64,000 nt of DNA from Siphonodentalium dalli (taxonomy: Eukaryota > Mollusca > Scaphopoda > Gadilida > Siphonodentaliidae), in contig CP136063.1 in the NCBI GenBank assembly GCA_032622095.1, forward strand, positions 180,585,956 through 180,649,955. Reading direction: 5' to 3'. Positions 23,432-36,282 of the stretch are shown here, piece by piece (the first letter of the stretch is position 1; every line of letters begins with the position of its first letter). The position numbers and the translations under genes were made by a program. The notes below the pieces were generated by a model that was not told the DNA's origin, did no database searches, and saw only the letters and a list, made by a program, of their open reading frames with translations.

Positions 23432-24052
23432 ATAACCTCTATTTAACAAATGAATGTTTGTTTTCAGAAATGCATGCAATTATGAACGCTTTGTTGCGGT
23501 CACATTTTGAGTGAATCGCGAAAACAAACTTCGCAATAGTTGATTTAAATGTCACAATTTTGAGTGCAAAGTGTCACCATATTAAGGCGCAAAATATTGC
23601 AATAATATCACAAGCGACATGCTTATAAGCGTTTCCACTTGCGAAAATAGCATGCTTAATATACCACTTCTTTTGACTGGTACTGTACTACTGTATACAT
23701 CAACAACAACTATTTGGGATTGGTCCCTTCAAGACAACAGCAGATCCAATATTTAAACGTGTAACTGTGCGCAATGACTTGGCGACAATGTTCTCATGTA
23801 GTCGCACATTTTCCATGAAATATCAGTGAATCAGCCGAAGCTAGTTTGATAAGAACATCCAACCAATAATAGTGTACTCCTGGTAAATTGTCGTGATACC
23901 GGTAACTTGACGATAACATGGCGAACAATGACAATGTCTCATATCCACACGTTTCAATGAACAATGATGAACACAGGATGAATTGGTCGGGGTCATTGTA
24001 AAGTTGGAATTGTAGATATGTGATCATCCATCACGACACAGCATCGGTTTCA

Positions 24053-24156
24053 TTGTTGTTTGTCTATTTGTTGACATTGAAGCTCGTGTGAGTTACACTG
24101 GTGCGCACACTACAGTACTAGTACACGTATGTCCTCTCTTGTAGTTGTACATGCAT
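24053..24156 (+). repeat. 104-bp direct repeat, left copy
   Basis: About 93% identical by eye to 25099-25202 (TTGTTGACATTGAAGC, GTTACACTGGTGCGCACA, CAGTACTAGTACACGTAT, GTTGTACATGCAT). The CACTG element at 25213 lies 11 bp beyond the right copy. Confidence 0.8.
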
Positions 24157-24394
24157 GTCGATCATATTGATGAATTTGATGTGCTCTGAAAGAATTAGAT
24201 TCTGAACAAGTACTGTCATGAACTGCATGTTCAACATTATAATATTAATAGCTGCTCGTTGAGTCGTTGTTATTATTGTCACTGTTGCTTGACATCGAAA
24301 CTTGTGTTCATCTGAATGAAGTCAGACCATTGATTCGATTGAATGGATCATATCATGATTCATCGATTAATTGGCATGCATCTCTGCTCTCGAT

Positions 24395-24450
24395 GAATTT
24401 AGTGGAAATTGTCAATGATTAAGAATTTAGTGGAAATTGTCAATGATTAA
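24395..24450 (+). repeat. 28-bp perfect tandem duplication
   Basis: Two identical adjacent copies of GAATTTAGTGGAAATTGTCA plus ATGATTAA. Confidence 0.9.
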
Positions 24451-25098
24451 TAAGCCTTTTTTTCGCAGAATTTAAACTTGTCCGGTTATCAAAGGAACCG
24501 AAATCAGACCGTCTTTAACAACTGTCCGCAATCGAACAGGTAACAGCCTCGATCACCAAGCCGGAATGAACATCAAGTTCAAGTTAGGGTGCTCGTCCAC
24601 ACTGAATGCCACTGCGAAAAACGTTCACCACACCGTATGTACTGTACTGTGTACATGTAACCTTGAAGGAGTCATCAGTCACACATCTAATTTTGGCAGC
24701 AAATATTTCAGGCGCCGTTCTTTCACATGTAGAATAACGATTCAAACCATTATTGACAAATTGTCCACTTGTTGAATGAAAACAGAGCTCTGAGTCTGAG
24801 TCTGAATAATTACTTAGTTCAACAATACACGATGAACGGTTTCGCAGATTATTTTCATAATTTCTCTTTTATCCTGATTTTATCCGCTCTCTAAATACGC
24901 CATGGTTGTTATTTATGTAATATGTCGTCTCTTTTAGTTCGTTCGACGCTAATATCACGTCTAAATCACTCTGATTTTAGTGATTAAAATGTCGGCCACA
25001 AAATGGAGAAACAATAATTTGAGTTAAAATTACGTACTCGCCATATACGTACCGACCCGATTAACACAGAATGAATGCGATATTATATATATAATATA

Positions 25099-25202
25099 CA
25101 TTGTTTGTTGTCTATTTGTTGACATTGAAGCGTGTGAGTTACACTGGTGCGCACAGTGCAGTACTAGTACACGTATATCCTCTCTTGTGGTTGTACATGC
25201 AT
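25099..25202 (+). repeat. 104-bp direct repeat, right copy
   Basis: Partner of 24053-24156, 1.05 kb downstream in the same orientation. Confidence 0.8.
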
Positions 25203-25212
25203 ATAAAATGTA

Positions 25213-25759
25213 CACTGAAAAAAAACTTAGTCATAGCCTTAGTCATTATGTTACTTTTGGCTAAGTTAGTCAAAAATAACTGAGTTACGGGTTGACTAAG
25301 GCTATGACTAAGTTTTTTTTTGGACGAAAATATTAATATTATTATAACCTAAGTAACTAAGAATTAGTAAGATGTGACTAAGGTCAAACTTATAGTTACT
25401 TTTGGCTAAGTTAGTCAAACATATCCTATCCATCGAAACAATTTTTCATTATCACTCTTGGTTAAAGCCAATTGGCGGTTTGCGTTCACTTGTGCAAAAC
25501 ATTGAAAAAAGCAGTTATACTGTATGGAGCAGATTAAGATTCAGTTATACTGTATGGAGTCATTGCCGTGTATAATATGTCGCCGATAAGTATACTATTG
25601 AGTTTTGCCGGCATGACTGAATCACGAAAATATCAACCTTAGTAACTAAGAATTAGTAAGATGTGACTAAGGTAAAACGTAGTTACTTTTGGCTAAGTTA
25701 GTCAAAAATAACTAAGTTACGGGTTGACTAAGGCTATGACTAAGTTTTTTTTTTCAGTG
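25213..25759. mobile_element. CACTG-ended element related to the 22.6-kb palindrome
   Basis: The terminal inverted repeats are CACTGAAAAAAAACTTAGTC and GACTAAGTTTTTTTTTTCAG plus TG, extending inward through CATAGCCTTAGTCA and its complement. Inside, a sub-block with ACTTTTGGCTAAGTTAGTCA appears at 25250-25275, 25392-25414 and 25684-25706. A nearly complete small copy (25213-25321) ends at a T run without CAGTG. The element looks like two or three overlapping MITE copies merged or internally duplicated. It has no coding capacity. Confidence 0.75.
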
Positions 25760-28109
25760 CGGACTCGGGTTGCACTACAACTTTTAATGCGTCCAAAACA
25801 ACCGGAGTCGGAGTCGCACTACAACTTTTAATGCGTCCCAAAAAATTTCTGCAACATAATACACCCGAGGGGCGTAATAACACTCGGGACATTCAAATAA
25901 AAAGTAGTCCGTCAGCAATATAGTGATTGTATTTCGACGAGTCTGAAATAGGTTAGCCGATTTGACGAAAATGACGATTGCAGATTTACAAGATAACTTT
26001 TCTGGTGTATGAGTGGTAAATCCTAAACGTATCTACGCAACAGTAATTGTGCTCAGTCTTTTTCTCCCCACAATCTGATTACATGGGAATTGACGGTAGA
26101 AATTCAAAGGTCTCAGATTTTTGATTGGTCACTTGGAAACCTTGCAGGATAACCGCAGTTATTCTCTTTGAAGAATAATCTATACGAACTATAGGTAATT
26201 GCGCATCCCTTTGATCATGTACGCTGTTCGTAGACATACGACCATAAACTGTGTGATATAATATGCCTTTGTTTTTCCAAAGCCTAAGTTCTCTTGGATG
26301 CGATGATGTCTGGTGAATATTATTATATATATCGGTTCTTGTCTCGTGAAGTAGACTTGTTAGACGGTGGATGACTAAGCCATGGTATAACGGTCTAGTG
26401 CTGATCCACCCCTGGTCAAGTGGTCCTGGCAATTTGCTAGCGAGATGATTTATTAGCAAATAGGCATATGTTATACAAGACCATGCTGTTGGCGCTGTTC
26501 ATGCTGAATTGATATGATGCTGGTGGGACAAATTGATGCTGTTAAGGAAAGTTTCGTTATAATTTCTGAAGTTTTCAGGCATTTCTTTATGACATTAAGT
26601 ACAAGCTATTAATGTGACACCATATTTAAGATATTAACCCATTTCAAATTATAACCTCATTTACTTCACTTTTATAATATGGAATGAACAATATTTTAAA
26701 TTGGATTGTTTTCAAATACCAAGAACTTATGTAAAATAGATCTTTTTTCAAAAGTGCAATTCTTATGTTCATGATATCTGAAGATCATGGGAAACTTAAT
26801 TATTCTTGGTTCGTGAAATTTACTTGTTTTCATTCAGAAAGGCAGATAACTACCAATAACTAATTGTCTATATATAGAATTGTCATGTCATGCCTGTTGG
26901 TCAGTGATGAATTGGGCTGAGATGAGTTCTAGGTCATACGTCCATAACCAAGTTAAAGCTGACCACTATATCCTCTTAATACTGTGGCATAACGCCAGTT
27001 GATTGCCCCTGCTTGACCACATTGCATGTCAACATTTGTTATCATTGTGCTGGAATATTTATGACTGCTTTATTCGTCATTATAATATATGGGGGTATGA
27101 TACTATATTATGCAATTAAAAATCTAACTCAACATTATGATACAACTCCTCCCATAGAGCCAAGACAACAAGCTTTTTCGTTGTGAGTGGAGTGTTGTGT
27201 GAAATTATTAATTATCATAGCAGTTCTTGGTACCGAAAGGGACCAATACAAAATAATATTTTCATCCTCTCAAATGTATTAAAATCCATTGTTTATATCG
27301 TCTCTTGATAATTGCTCAGATTCGATATACAATGCAGATGCTGATATGTGAAATTCAAGATTTTTCGCCAGATAGATCCAGATAAATTCTTTGTTGAGAA
27401 TCTCTTGCCATTCTTGGCTGGATTTATGTAAAACGAGAGTCTCCCCTTAACGGCAACACAACGAGTTGCCGTATATCGATGCACGTACATATAAGCATGA
27501 CCACGTGTGTTTAACCCTTTGGAGAGTATCTGTATCGTCATACACATGACGTCATGGGTAAATTTAACGTCAACATCATAGAAATAATTAGTAACAAGTT
27601 CGATCAAAATGGTCCAATAATTCATTTTAATTTAGGTGCATTTTTTTGTTAACGTGTGTTATCATAATCGATTGCACTTATACATTTGGGACATTATATT
27701 AATCAAAATAACTCCTATACAAATAATTTATAAATCAGATGATTTATTGAAGTTATGTCTACATAAAATAACACTTCCTAAAACGACATATATGTCGTTC
27801 TACTCCTCAACCGATAGACGACATATATGTCGTTCTACTCACCGAAGAGTTAAAAATTATATATCATTGGATCTGCGAAGAAGCTAACATCTGTCTGCTG
27901 TCTAAATTTCTAAAATCAGATAACTTCCATTCCTTCCGGCATGATAAACTGAGTAAATGGATTGTTTCTTCGTCAAACGTGCCACATTATTTCATAATTA
28001 TGCAAATCAAATGCTTCATGCTTTAACGGCACGTCATATGTATAAAGTCAAATGCTAGATGGAGACATCCCCAATGCCCATGACGTGTCGGGCTAATATA
28101 TATACGTGT
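25760..28109. other. Gene-free stretch
   Basis: A small repeat sits at the start: GCACTACAACTTTTAATGCG occurs at 25784 and again at 25813. Frames of 126 codons (26079-26459, minus) and 110 codons (27293-27625, minus) are not recognisable. ACGACATATATGTCGT, a 16-bp perfect palindrome followed by TCTACTC, occurs twice (27783-27805, 27818-27840). Confidence 0.5.
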
Positions 28110-28446
28110 GTGAATATTCTAACCCATGTTAATTCCGACTGATGCGCTTCCCAAACTTGCTTACTTTTAATGATGTCCCCGCAGGCTGTAGCTGGTGTAG
28201 TTAGGTCGTGATATAAGATCGACGAGGTCTGGGCTAGACGAGGTTTGTTCGTGTTCGAGTGTTCGTACCCCGAGATGGGCGAAATTCGTAACAAATTGTC
28301 AAGCTTGGTCTGAGTTGAGGGACATCTCAATGTGCCATTCTGATCGATACATGGTCATTTCGATAATAAATGAGAATTTGTTCACTTCACTGAAACAAGC
28401 ACATGTGAAGCAATGAACACTCATTCTGAGTCCGTGCCTCCATAAA
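28110..28446 (+). mobile_element. tRNA-like SINE, copy 2
   Basis: An A-box-like TAGCTGGTGTAG lies at 28189-28200. A degenerate B-box region, GTGTTCGAGTGTTCG, lies near 28250-28264. Between them is AGGTCGTGATATAAGATC...TCTGGGCTAGACGAGG. The tail has GGGACATCTCAATGTGCCAT, GATCGATACATGG, GAGAATTTGTTCAC and ends GAGTCCGTGCCTCCATAA, as in copy 1. AGGT occurs on both sides of the inner block, the same block that is amplified in the 51.6-55.8-kb satellite. Confidence 0.8.
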
Positions 28447-28636
28447 AAACGTAATGTAGTATATATATTGACATGTACAAGCTATATATTATAGCTCAAG
28501 ATATTTTCAATATCAGACCTAATATGGTGATATATGAAATAGTCATGGTAACAGTCGTGCTTAGTATGCATGGCTCATACCTAATTCATTAATGTCCATG
28601 AGCCGTGCATATTGTGCGTGATCTGACACATTCTTA

Positions 28637-28692
28637 TTGAAAAGCCGACAGAATCCTAACAGATTTTGTTAGGATTTCCATGAGCTTTTCAA
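28637..28692. repeat. 56-bp hairpin
   Basis: TTGAAAAGC...GAATCCTAACA and TGTTAGGATTTC...GAGCTTTTCAA pair around a four-base loop. Confidence 0.6.
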
Positions 28693-28804
28693 AGAGACTG
28701 CGTGAGACCTACCACGCAATGTTCACGATGAGTCGCGCATGTTGGTGCGTCAGACTAACGGTATATTCCCATTTGCAGCCGCGCGTGCGACTAGACGCAA
28801 CGTT

Positions 28805-29030
28805 TTAACCCTTTATATAATAAATGGTTTATCCCATACAGTTATAATAGTATATGTTCGAATTGCCTATTATTTATTTAGAGGGATGTTCAGGCAATAA
28901 CAGATGATAACAGACAGAGGAAATGGTGATACATGCACACGTGCAGAAGGATTAATGGTCTTTTGTTGAACTTATTATCTGAACATTTCATTATTGTCCT
29001 GAGGGAACAATTCATCAATGAGCATAGTCT
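28805..29030 (+). mobile_element. piggyBac-like MITE, copy 2
   Basis: It begins TTAACCCTTTATATAATAAA and carries the family landmarks (CAGTTATAATAGTATA, GTGCAGAAGGATTA, GAACTTATTATCTGAACATT). It fades at ATCAATGAGCATAGTC without the right terminus. Confidence 0.65.
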
Positions 29031-29243
29031 TTAAATGGTTTTGGTCCAACCGCTCCATAACCATGAGTCAGCTCAACTGCTTTTCTCTTATCTAGTGCAT
29101 GGTAACTATACCATTTCCAACATATATAGGATTTGGTCTAATCAAATTTCCAACTATATAGGATTTGGTTTTGAGTAATGCACTTTTTACTCGTCTTTCT
29201 AGTTGAGTCATGGGCCAACTGAGCGGCGCATATAATAAACAGA

Positions 29244-29408
29244 ATACTACACTTTTTGGTTGGATATGGTAATGATCTCATTCGTGATGACAACAAAAAT
29301 GAATTTCCACTCTTGACAGAGCCACTCGTGGAAATTCATTTTTTTTTGGTCATCACTCATGAAATAATTCCCATATCCACACTGATATCCAACCAAAATA
29401 TGTAGTAT
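29244..29408. mobile_element. Hairpin MITE with GAATTTCCAC arms, copy 1
   Basis: This 165-bp inverted repeat starts ATACTACACTTTTTGG and ends CCAACCAAAATATGTAGTAT. The inner arms GATGACAACAAAAATGAATT and AATTCATTTTTTTTTGGTCA flank a short loop around GACAGAGCCACTCG. The element at 42588-42743 has the same inner arms and different outer ends. Confidence 0.75.
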
Positions 29409-30240
29409 CCTCGATATATTATACCAGAAAAAAAAAATCTAAATTCAATATTAATTGATAGAAGTGTTTCCGGACAGGTGTCCGCAATTCCTGAAACTAA
29501 ATAAAACTTGTCAGGGGGAGATAGACAATATTTAAACTAAATTCTTAGGAACATATTACATCACTAAAAATCAATTGAAACCATTTTAAAATCCCTCACA
29601 TTTGCGTACTCATTTGCTTCGCCATGGTTCAAGGGGCATAACCAATAATTTGAGCGTCGCATTTGATCGATTTTGTGTATTAATATTCAAAGTTGCCGTT
29701 AGCCCTCCCAAACTGGAAGCGGGATGTGGGGGTTCGTGTCGAGTTGTTAATATTGCATGTGTATCAGACATAGCACAACGATATCAACAATACCTGCTTA
29801 TGGTCTGTAAGTGTATGTATGTTATTTTGTTTGTTTGTTTTTTGTATTGAATAACAAAGCATATAACGAATATCACACATAAAATTTTACATCAGATATA
29901 TCAAGGGAGTTGGCACTATTATCTATTTATTTTCAAATACTATATGTGTGGTATAGGGTGGGGTGATAGAACCTCGATGCCAGGGGACTTATATTAATAG
30001 AGTTGTTACCCTTTGTTTTAGGGTGAGATCAATTCCTTGTCCATATACAAAATATTTCATTTCGCATATATGAATGTTGGTGCATCTTACCTAGCTGAAG
30101 ATATCCACGATGCCTGTATCAGACATATCTGGCATCTGCAGATTTATGACTCCCGGCATATCGATTTCCATATGACGCTACTCCAACTCAGCGGATCTTT
30201 CATGGCGGACAGACGATCGTTCAATTTACATGACACTGCA
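29409..30240. other. Gene-free stretch
   Basis: Short frames only. No repeat was recognised. Confidence 0.45.
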
Positions 30241-30715
30241 ATCAATCGGGTTATCAATAGCGACAAATCCTCGAAGCTCGTCGAAATGCTGCCATATTCG
30301 ATGAACAGAACGGCACGCACACCTCCGCAGCTATATAAGTCTATATAATTAGCCGCATATATATCCGCAGATATAAGCAAACTCCCCGCAGGGTTTATCT
30401 CCCTTGGTGACGTGATAAGACCGTTGCCACCGGCGTCATTTTACCCACATTTTGTGGATTTCCGCGATAGTAATATGATACATGGTAATTCAATCAATCG
30501 GGTTATCAATAGCGACAAATCCTCGAAGCTCGTCGAAATGCTGCCATATTCGATGAACAGAACGATACGCAACATCTCCGCAGCTATAAGTAGCTGTATG
30601 TATCCGAAGATATAAGCAAACTCCACGCAGGGTGTATCTACCTTGATTTCTCGATAAGACCACTGACACCGGCGACATTTTAGCCACATTTTGTGAACTT
30701 CCTCGACATTAATAA
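30241..30715 (+). repeat. ~240-bp direct tandem duplication
   Basis: ATCAATCGGGTTATCAATAG through ATGCTGCCATATTCGATGAA is nearly identical at 30241-30310 and 30491-30560. The following parts (AGATATAAGCAAACTCC.CG, CATTTT.CCCACATTTTGTG) also repeat in order at 30371-30470 and 30611-30705. Identical protein text in two short antisense frames is caused by the duplication and is not evidence of a gene. Confidence 0.85.
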
Positions 30716-33700
30716 ATGTTTTAAGCGAAGATATCCACACGTGTAGCCTTAATAAAACACGCAAAATATCGAACAAATTTTGTATAATTTCGTACCTTTA
30801 ACCTTTGAACCCTGAGATATATTTGAAATGCCCCCCACTCTGGCCTACTGTCTATTGCTACACATCGGCTGTACTGGAAGGTTGCCTCAGATTAATAGCA
30901 TATTTGAAGATTTAGTGAACAAAGCAGAATTCAACAATGATCAAATAACTAGAATTACTAACCTTAAAGGCACGGGCGGCGTTCGTTGCAGAAATATTTA
31001 TATTTTTTCAAATCGCCATCAACAGAAGGAACACCAAAATATATACAGTTCCGCTCATATGTCAAACATAATCAGCGCGTAAATAGTATATTGTCACCGG
31101 GACGTACGATGGTGTACGTAAACAAGAGCCTGCTCGTGTTACAGAATGATATAAACGCTCTTTATTATTTCCATATCAGGAAAACAGTAACAAATAACGC
31201 TCTTTGTGTTTACCATATCCGGATCTAAACAAAAGCCAGGTAAAGTAACGTTTTTTTGCTTTTGTTTACATAACAAAGGGGGGAAATTGGACAATAACAT
31301 ACTGTTTATGCCATATTTCTGATTGGCATAAGAACAAAGTCTGTCTATATCTTACTATTCCTTCTGTTTATTGCGGTTTTTGACGGAGGTGAATATTTTA
31401 ACAGCATACCCACCGCCAACGCCGCCCATATCTTTAATAATTATCATACATGTATGTTAGTGAGTTTTTTTCTTGATGTGTAATACCAGTTTGATAAATG
31501 CACAATTGCATGTGTAACTGTATTGTCCATCAGTTGGGAATTTGACCAAGCCTTGTTTCATAATACTATGGAACCTTAGTTCGTACAATTATAAAATCTA
31601 ATCTTACTCCAGTCATACATATTTATGTAAATGTCTGAGAGACCACGTGTTTGCGCCATTCTGTGTCGGTCAAACATAATGGTGTAAGTGACTAAGTGTC
31701 TACGGTATGGCGAAATACAGTATACTGTAATATTTGGGGTTTACTGCCAGATCCCTTTATCTCTTATGTCTTATTCTGCATGTTATATTTGGATTTATGT
31801 GCCTACTTGAGAAATAAAATATTGTTTGCACTAAAAGTATAGTCCACGTCTTTATGGAGATATGTTGATCACCGGAACGGGACCGAGATGAAACAAAAGG
31901 CAATTTAATGATTCAAACCGACAAGTGCCTAAATAATACTATTTAAAAGTACTTGTAATTGATACGCCCTTTCTTGCACGAGCAGATGTATATAAACCGA
32001 TCTTCGCAATATGTTGTATACTAGCTAATTGTCCCCATTGTGTCCCCCGAATTTTTGTCGGAGGACAATTATAATCAACATGTATGTGTGTCCGTGTATC
32101 CGTTTGACAGTCCGGGTGCATGTACAGTTGAGCCAAAGGTGATCAGGTGAGCCTTAGACAAAAGAAAGTTAGACATGATCGACCACCTAATGTCACACTA
32201 CCACACAATGACCGTTATTTAGGAGTTAAGCGGTAGTCTTAAGTGGTCAAACCTGTCATAAGAACACAAGAAATACCACTTAAAAACAAATATATAGGCG
32301 TCCGTCCATCCGTCCGAGTTGTCCGGATTATAACTTTGACAATATTAATCAGAATTCCGTGGGATTTGGTATATAGTTGATATTTGAGCATTTGAGATAT
32401 TTAGTCAGAGTCCGACGATTTTTCACGGAGTTATGCCCTTTTTATCCCTTAAGATATCCCTTTTTGACTTCTTTATTCTTAAAAAACCAAGACGTCACCT
32501 CTTGTTGGGGGACGTGATGTCAACAATTTGCTTTTTGTTGGTTTTTTTTTTCAAACTCACTCTTTTGATTTAGTCTTTTATAACATGTTACATTAGTTTA
32601 GTACAAACTTATCTGTCTGAATACATATACATGACATAGTGATTATTCTATATAAGTATTGTATATATAAGACAATGGGATCGGAGGACAGGCGTTGATA
32701 TCACTAACTAAAACCTCCTCTCCAGCATGCCCACATGCACCACGCATGCATTACATGCATAACACATGGGATTTTCAATCAATGCACAGGCGGCATTAAG
32801 AAAATTAATTCTCTTTGAATGTCTGCTAATGTCTATTCATGAAGGGTCTCGCAGAATTCAAATGCAATTCGTGGGCTCACATATAATAAGCACGTACGTC
32901 AGATAGGAGACACGGGTCTGAATAGATCGAAGCCTATTTTACTTGATTGCAGGATCACACGATGGTTTGATAGCTTTTTGATATCGAACAAGGAATATTT
33001 TACAGTTTGGTCGATAAATTACATGCACTTAATCAAAATCAGTGCAATTTGACTGTAATAAGTTTCCAGCACACGTAGTATGCACGGAGAACAAACGTCT
33101 GTAATATTCAAATAAAAGAGACCCAGTCATTTAAAATGGCTCTGACTCTGTAGTTGTAAATGGGGCAAACTGAATGAGTCATGATAATATATATGAATGC
33201 AACGACGGTGCTATCGATCCTGCAGTATGTGCGTAGTGATAGGAGGTTAGGGGGGTCTCACCCCATCTTTGCCACACCGTTGCACTAGTTTGAAATGTTG
33301 TGCCTGAAACATTGGAAATTTCCGACCACATACGACGACACATGATACTATTGACTGGAAGGATGTTCCAATCAGTATTTATACCAACAGTCAAACATTT
33401 TTGTCGGTCAAATTTTGGACTGAAATAACCATCAGTTGGAATAATTTGAACCACATGGGGTGTTAGGATTCCCCGCAGATGGAAACCTTGAAGTACCAGT
33501 GTTGGCAAGTCCCAACCCAAAAGGTCACCAATTGAACATCCAGTACTTGGAATTTTCCTCATGGTTCAAGTGCAAGCAATTTTAAGTTTGAAATTCCAAG
33601 TTGTAAACCACAAACGGAGACAAATTAGCTACGCCTTTGATATCGATACGCATTTTTGGGTGAACCAAACAACGCATTTCAAGAAAACTATGACGAGACC

Positions 33701-34400
33701 ATGACATTTGAACTCGCATCACTCATATATATACACGGATATATATTCTGCAAAAGTGTGCAGCAGAATTAATAGTTGGAAATCCCTGTAGTTCGTATAT
33801 AGACTTGAACGTTGGTACGGCTGTAGCAAAATATGGTTTGTATTAATCTTCATATTCAAGCATTCTAACAAAATAAAAAATTTGTGCAAGTAAATGTCTT
33901 TATGGACCGGCCGACCCAAAGACTATTGTCCTTATACATCGGTCAGCACGCCTTGGTGATTAATAATGTTTTTACACGGGCATGTGATTCCTCGAATAAA
34001 TCGTTATTACCCGGTTATAGACGCGGGATAGTCGAGGTCTCTGGTAGTCTGCTGACGACAGTGTTGTATCTTTGACATAAACAATTATCCGTTCCCCCAA
34101 CTCGTTTCTTGATGTGCGTTGCTACGCCCATAGCGTTCAGCGCACCGACCTTTGGGGTACGTCGCGATTACAACGGGCATGGACAGGTGAAAGGAATTTC
34201 CTAATGCTTCCTCCAGATGCTAGACCTTCGACCTGGTCACGTAAAACGTATAGCAGGGCGGTTTCCACAACTGGTTAATAATGTAACTGTTCAAGCGCTT
34301 ATTATATGTCATCATCTTTCAATGGGTTCAATGGTTATTCTCATAAATGTGTCAAGATACTCCATCATATTTGACACCATAACACTATTATGTATTTAGT
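30716..34400. other. Gene-free stretch
   Basis: 3.7 kb without a recognisable gene. The longest frame is 127 codons (33179-33562, minus), unidentified. A block at about 32295-32450 (CGTCCGTCCATCCGTCCG, GGATTATAACTTTGAC, CACGGAGTTATGCCC) has the look of a common molluscan dispersed repeat, but no second copy was seen in this window. Confidence 0.5.
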
Positions 34401-34500
34401 TTAACCCTTTCTATACCAAATGCTCATTGACGAGTAGTTCCCTTGGGGAAATGTTCAGATAATAAGTTCAACAAACGTAGTGAACGTATTATCTGGACAT
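34401..34500 (-). mobile_element. piggyBac-like MITE, partial and inverted
   Basis: TTAACCCTTTCTATACCAAA leads into TGCTCATTGACGAGTAG, the complement of the right end of the family. The internal hairpin words follow (CAGATAATAAGTTCAAC...GTATTATCTGGACATTTC), after which similarity stops. This is the right half only. Confidence 0.7.
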
Positions 34501-35334
34501 TTCTGTACTGTAAAATATAAAGTCACATGCGTACTATAGATGTATACACCAGTGCCAAATTGACTGTTACAACTGCGTATACGAATATATGAGTGTTGCC
34601 AAAAGTTACCACAAACAAGTGCCGTGGGGAATACTATTCTTGAAAATTCACAAGAGGATTTGAGAAATGCATTCGTAAGTTATATAAATATTACACCAAT
34701 ACATTGGAAGCACCACGTCACCGTATTATACTCACACATGGAGACACACCTATGTAATTTCATTCTAGTGAAATTGACCCATCCATGTATTTCACCAAGG
34801 TATTTTACCGGGATGTATGTGGTTGTTCTACTAGAGTAATTCTACCAAGGTAAGTTACCTCGATGTTAAGCCGTAGCCGGGCTACGGTTTTAGAAGCCTT
34901 AACATTTGAGACAACATAATTATATGAATGGCATGTGATTACAGAAGGTGTTAAACACTTGTGGACCCAGCCTACTTACTTATAAGAATATTCTTTCCCC
35001 ATTGTGTTCACTTTTAAGCATGGCACCGGGTACAATTGTTTTCCACTGATTAACGAACAAAACATGATTTAGTCTCACAAAAAAAGACGAAAAAACACTT
35101 CAGCTGCGTAATGTGCTACCACTAATATGGTTTGAATAGTATTTATTTCAATTATTTGCGAAAAATTTATAAACTGTTGAAAAACACACAGGGGCTTGTG
35201 TTTGAGAAAATGAGAAACATATTAATGACAAAAAATCTAAATTAAAACGAACGCGCCACTTTAAAACAACGCATCGTTGATTATGAATCTCTGTTATGTA
35301 ATAAGCTCATATTGAACTTATTTAAAAAAAAACA
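34501..35334. other. Gene-free stretch
   Basis: Nothing recognised. A small palindromic word AAGCCGTAGCCGGGCTACGGTTT-like structure lies near 34868-34890. Confidence 0.4.
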
Positions 35335-35565
35335 CAAATAAGCCCATATCGGCATTATTTGAATCTGAATTACGCTCTATATGACCTTAATCGACTTACC
35401 AGATGTACGCTCTTTATAATGTGTTTTCACCGTGGCCCGCGCGATAAAACGGAATAACGGGTATAAGAACACCATGAGCTTATTTCAGAATCAAATAAGT
35501 CCAATGGGAACCTATGTGAATATTTAGGTTCAACATGAACCTATTTGCACGAGGATATGTTGACG
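35335..35565 (+). repeat. Dispersed repeat, copy 2 (see 18465)
   Basis: Shares GTACGCTCTTT, ATGTGTTTTCACCGTGGC, CGGAATAACGGGTATAAG, GCTTATTTCAGAATC and CACGAGGATATGTTGA in order with 18465-18720. Confidence 0.6.
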
Positions 35566-36282
35566 AGAGAGATCATTTCTTGCTTTCAGTCTTCGAGCTA
35601 AAGCCAGCTAATTGCCAAACAAGGGACATTAAAGTCTTGACCAGATTCACGGGATATCTGGAGTGTTTCGCCATCGTAATCTCGTCGAAATTGTATTTCC
35701 TTGGAGCGTGCAGGCTTCCCCGAAATTACGTCACATCCCGTTACGTTGATAGCTTCAATTGGATACTTTTATCTTGGGGGCAATACTATAATAGTGAGTT
35801 GTAAGATTGGCAATATCGACGTGGAATCCCGCGGTCAGGTAAATCAAAAGTCTGCGACAAGTAATCAGACCCACTATTTAACTGGTTAACTTAGACTGGG
35901 AAAATAAGTACTGGAATAATGTCCATGCAGCACTAGCAAGGATTGAGTCCTTGACAATATTATTTAAGCCTATATATAACTATGTTAGACATCTTAAATT
36001 TACAATGTTAGACATCTTAAATTTTATTATAATGTGTATCACGCTATATATCTGGATACATTACTTGACAATCACCAAAATATCAAGCAGTACTGATGTT
36101 ATATATAGTCATTGCGTTGAACACGCCTTATCATATCGGACAGTACTTGCGTACTCTCAGTTTGACCATTCCCAACACCAGACTTACTTGAACAACATTT
36201 TTTTAAGTTGCTTGCAGTAGATGGCGTATTCCTATTTATAGATTCGTGGCTCAAGAGAAATAATCCAGTGTTTCACCCGTGG
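35566..36282. other. Gene-free stretch
   Basis: It contains a 23-bp duplicated word, ATGTTAGACATCTTAAATTT, at 35981 and 36005. Nothing else is recognised. Confidence 0.45.

Noticed and set aside
26079-26459. 126-codon minus-strand frame
   Set aside because: No motif recognised and no sign of codon bias or neighbouring exons.
30144-30776. Similar short peptides in two antisense frames, first read as a conserved exon
   Set aside because: The similarity is caused by the 240-bp DNA duplication at 30241-30715.
33179-33562. 127-codon minus-strand frame
   Set aside because: No motif recognised; possible relic of an element but nothing in the sequence supports a name.
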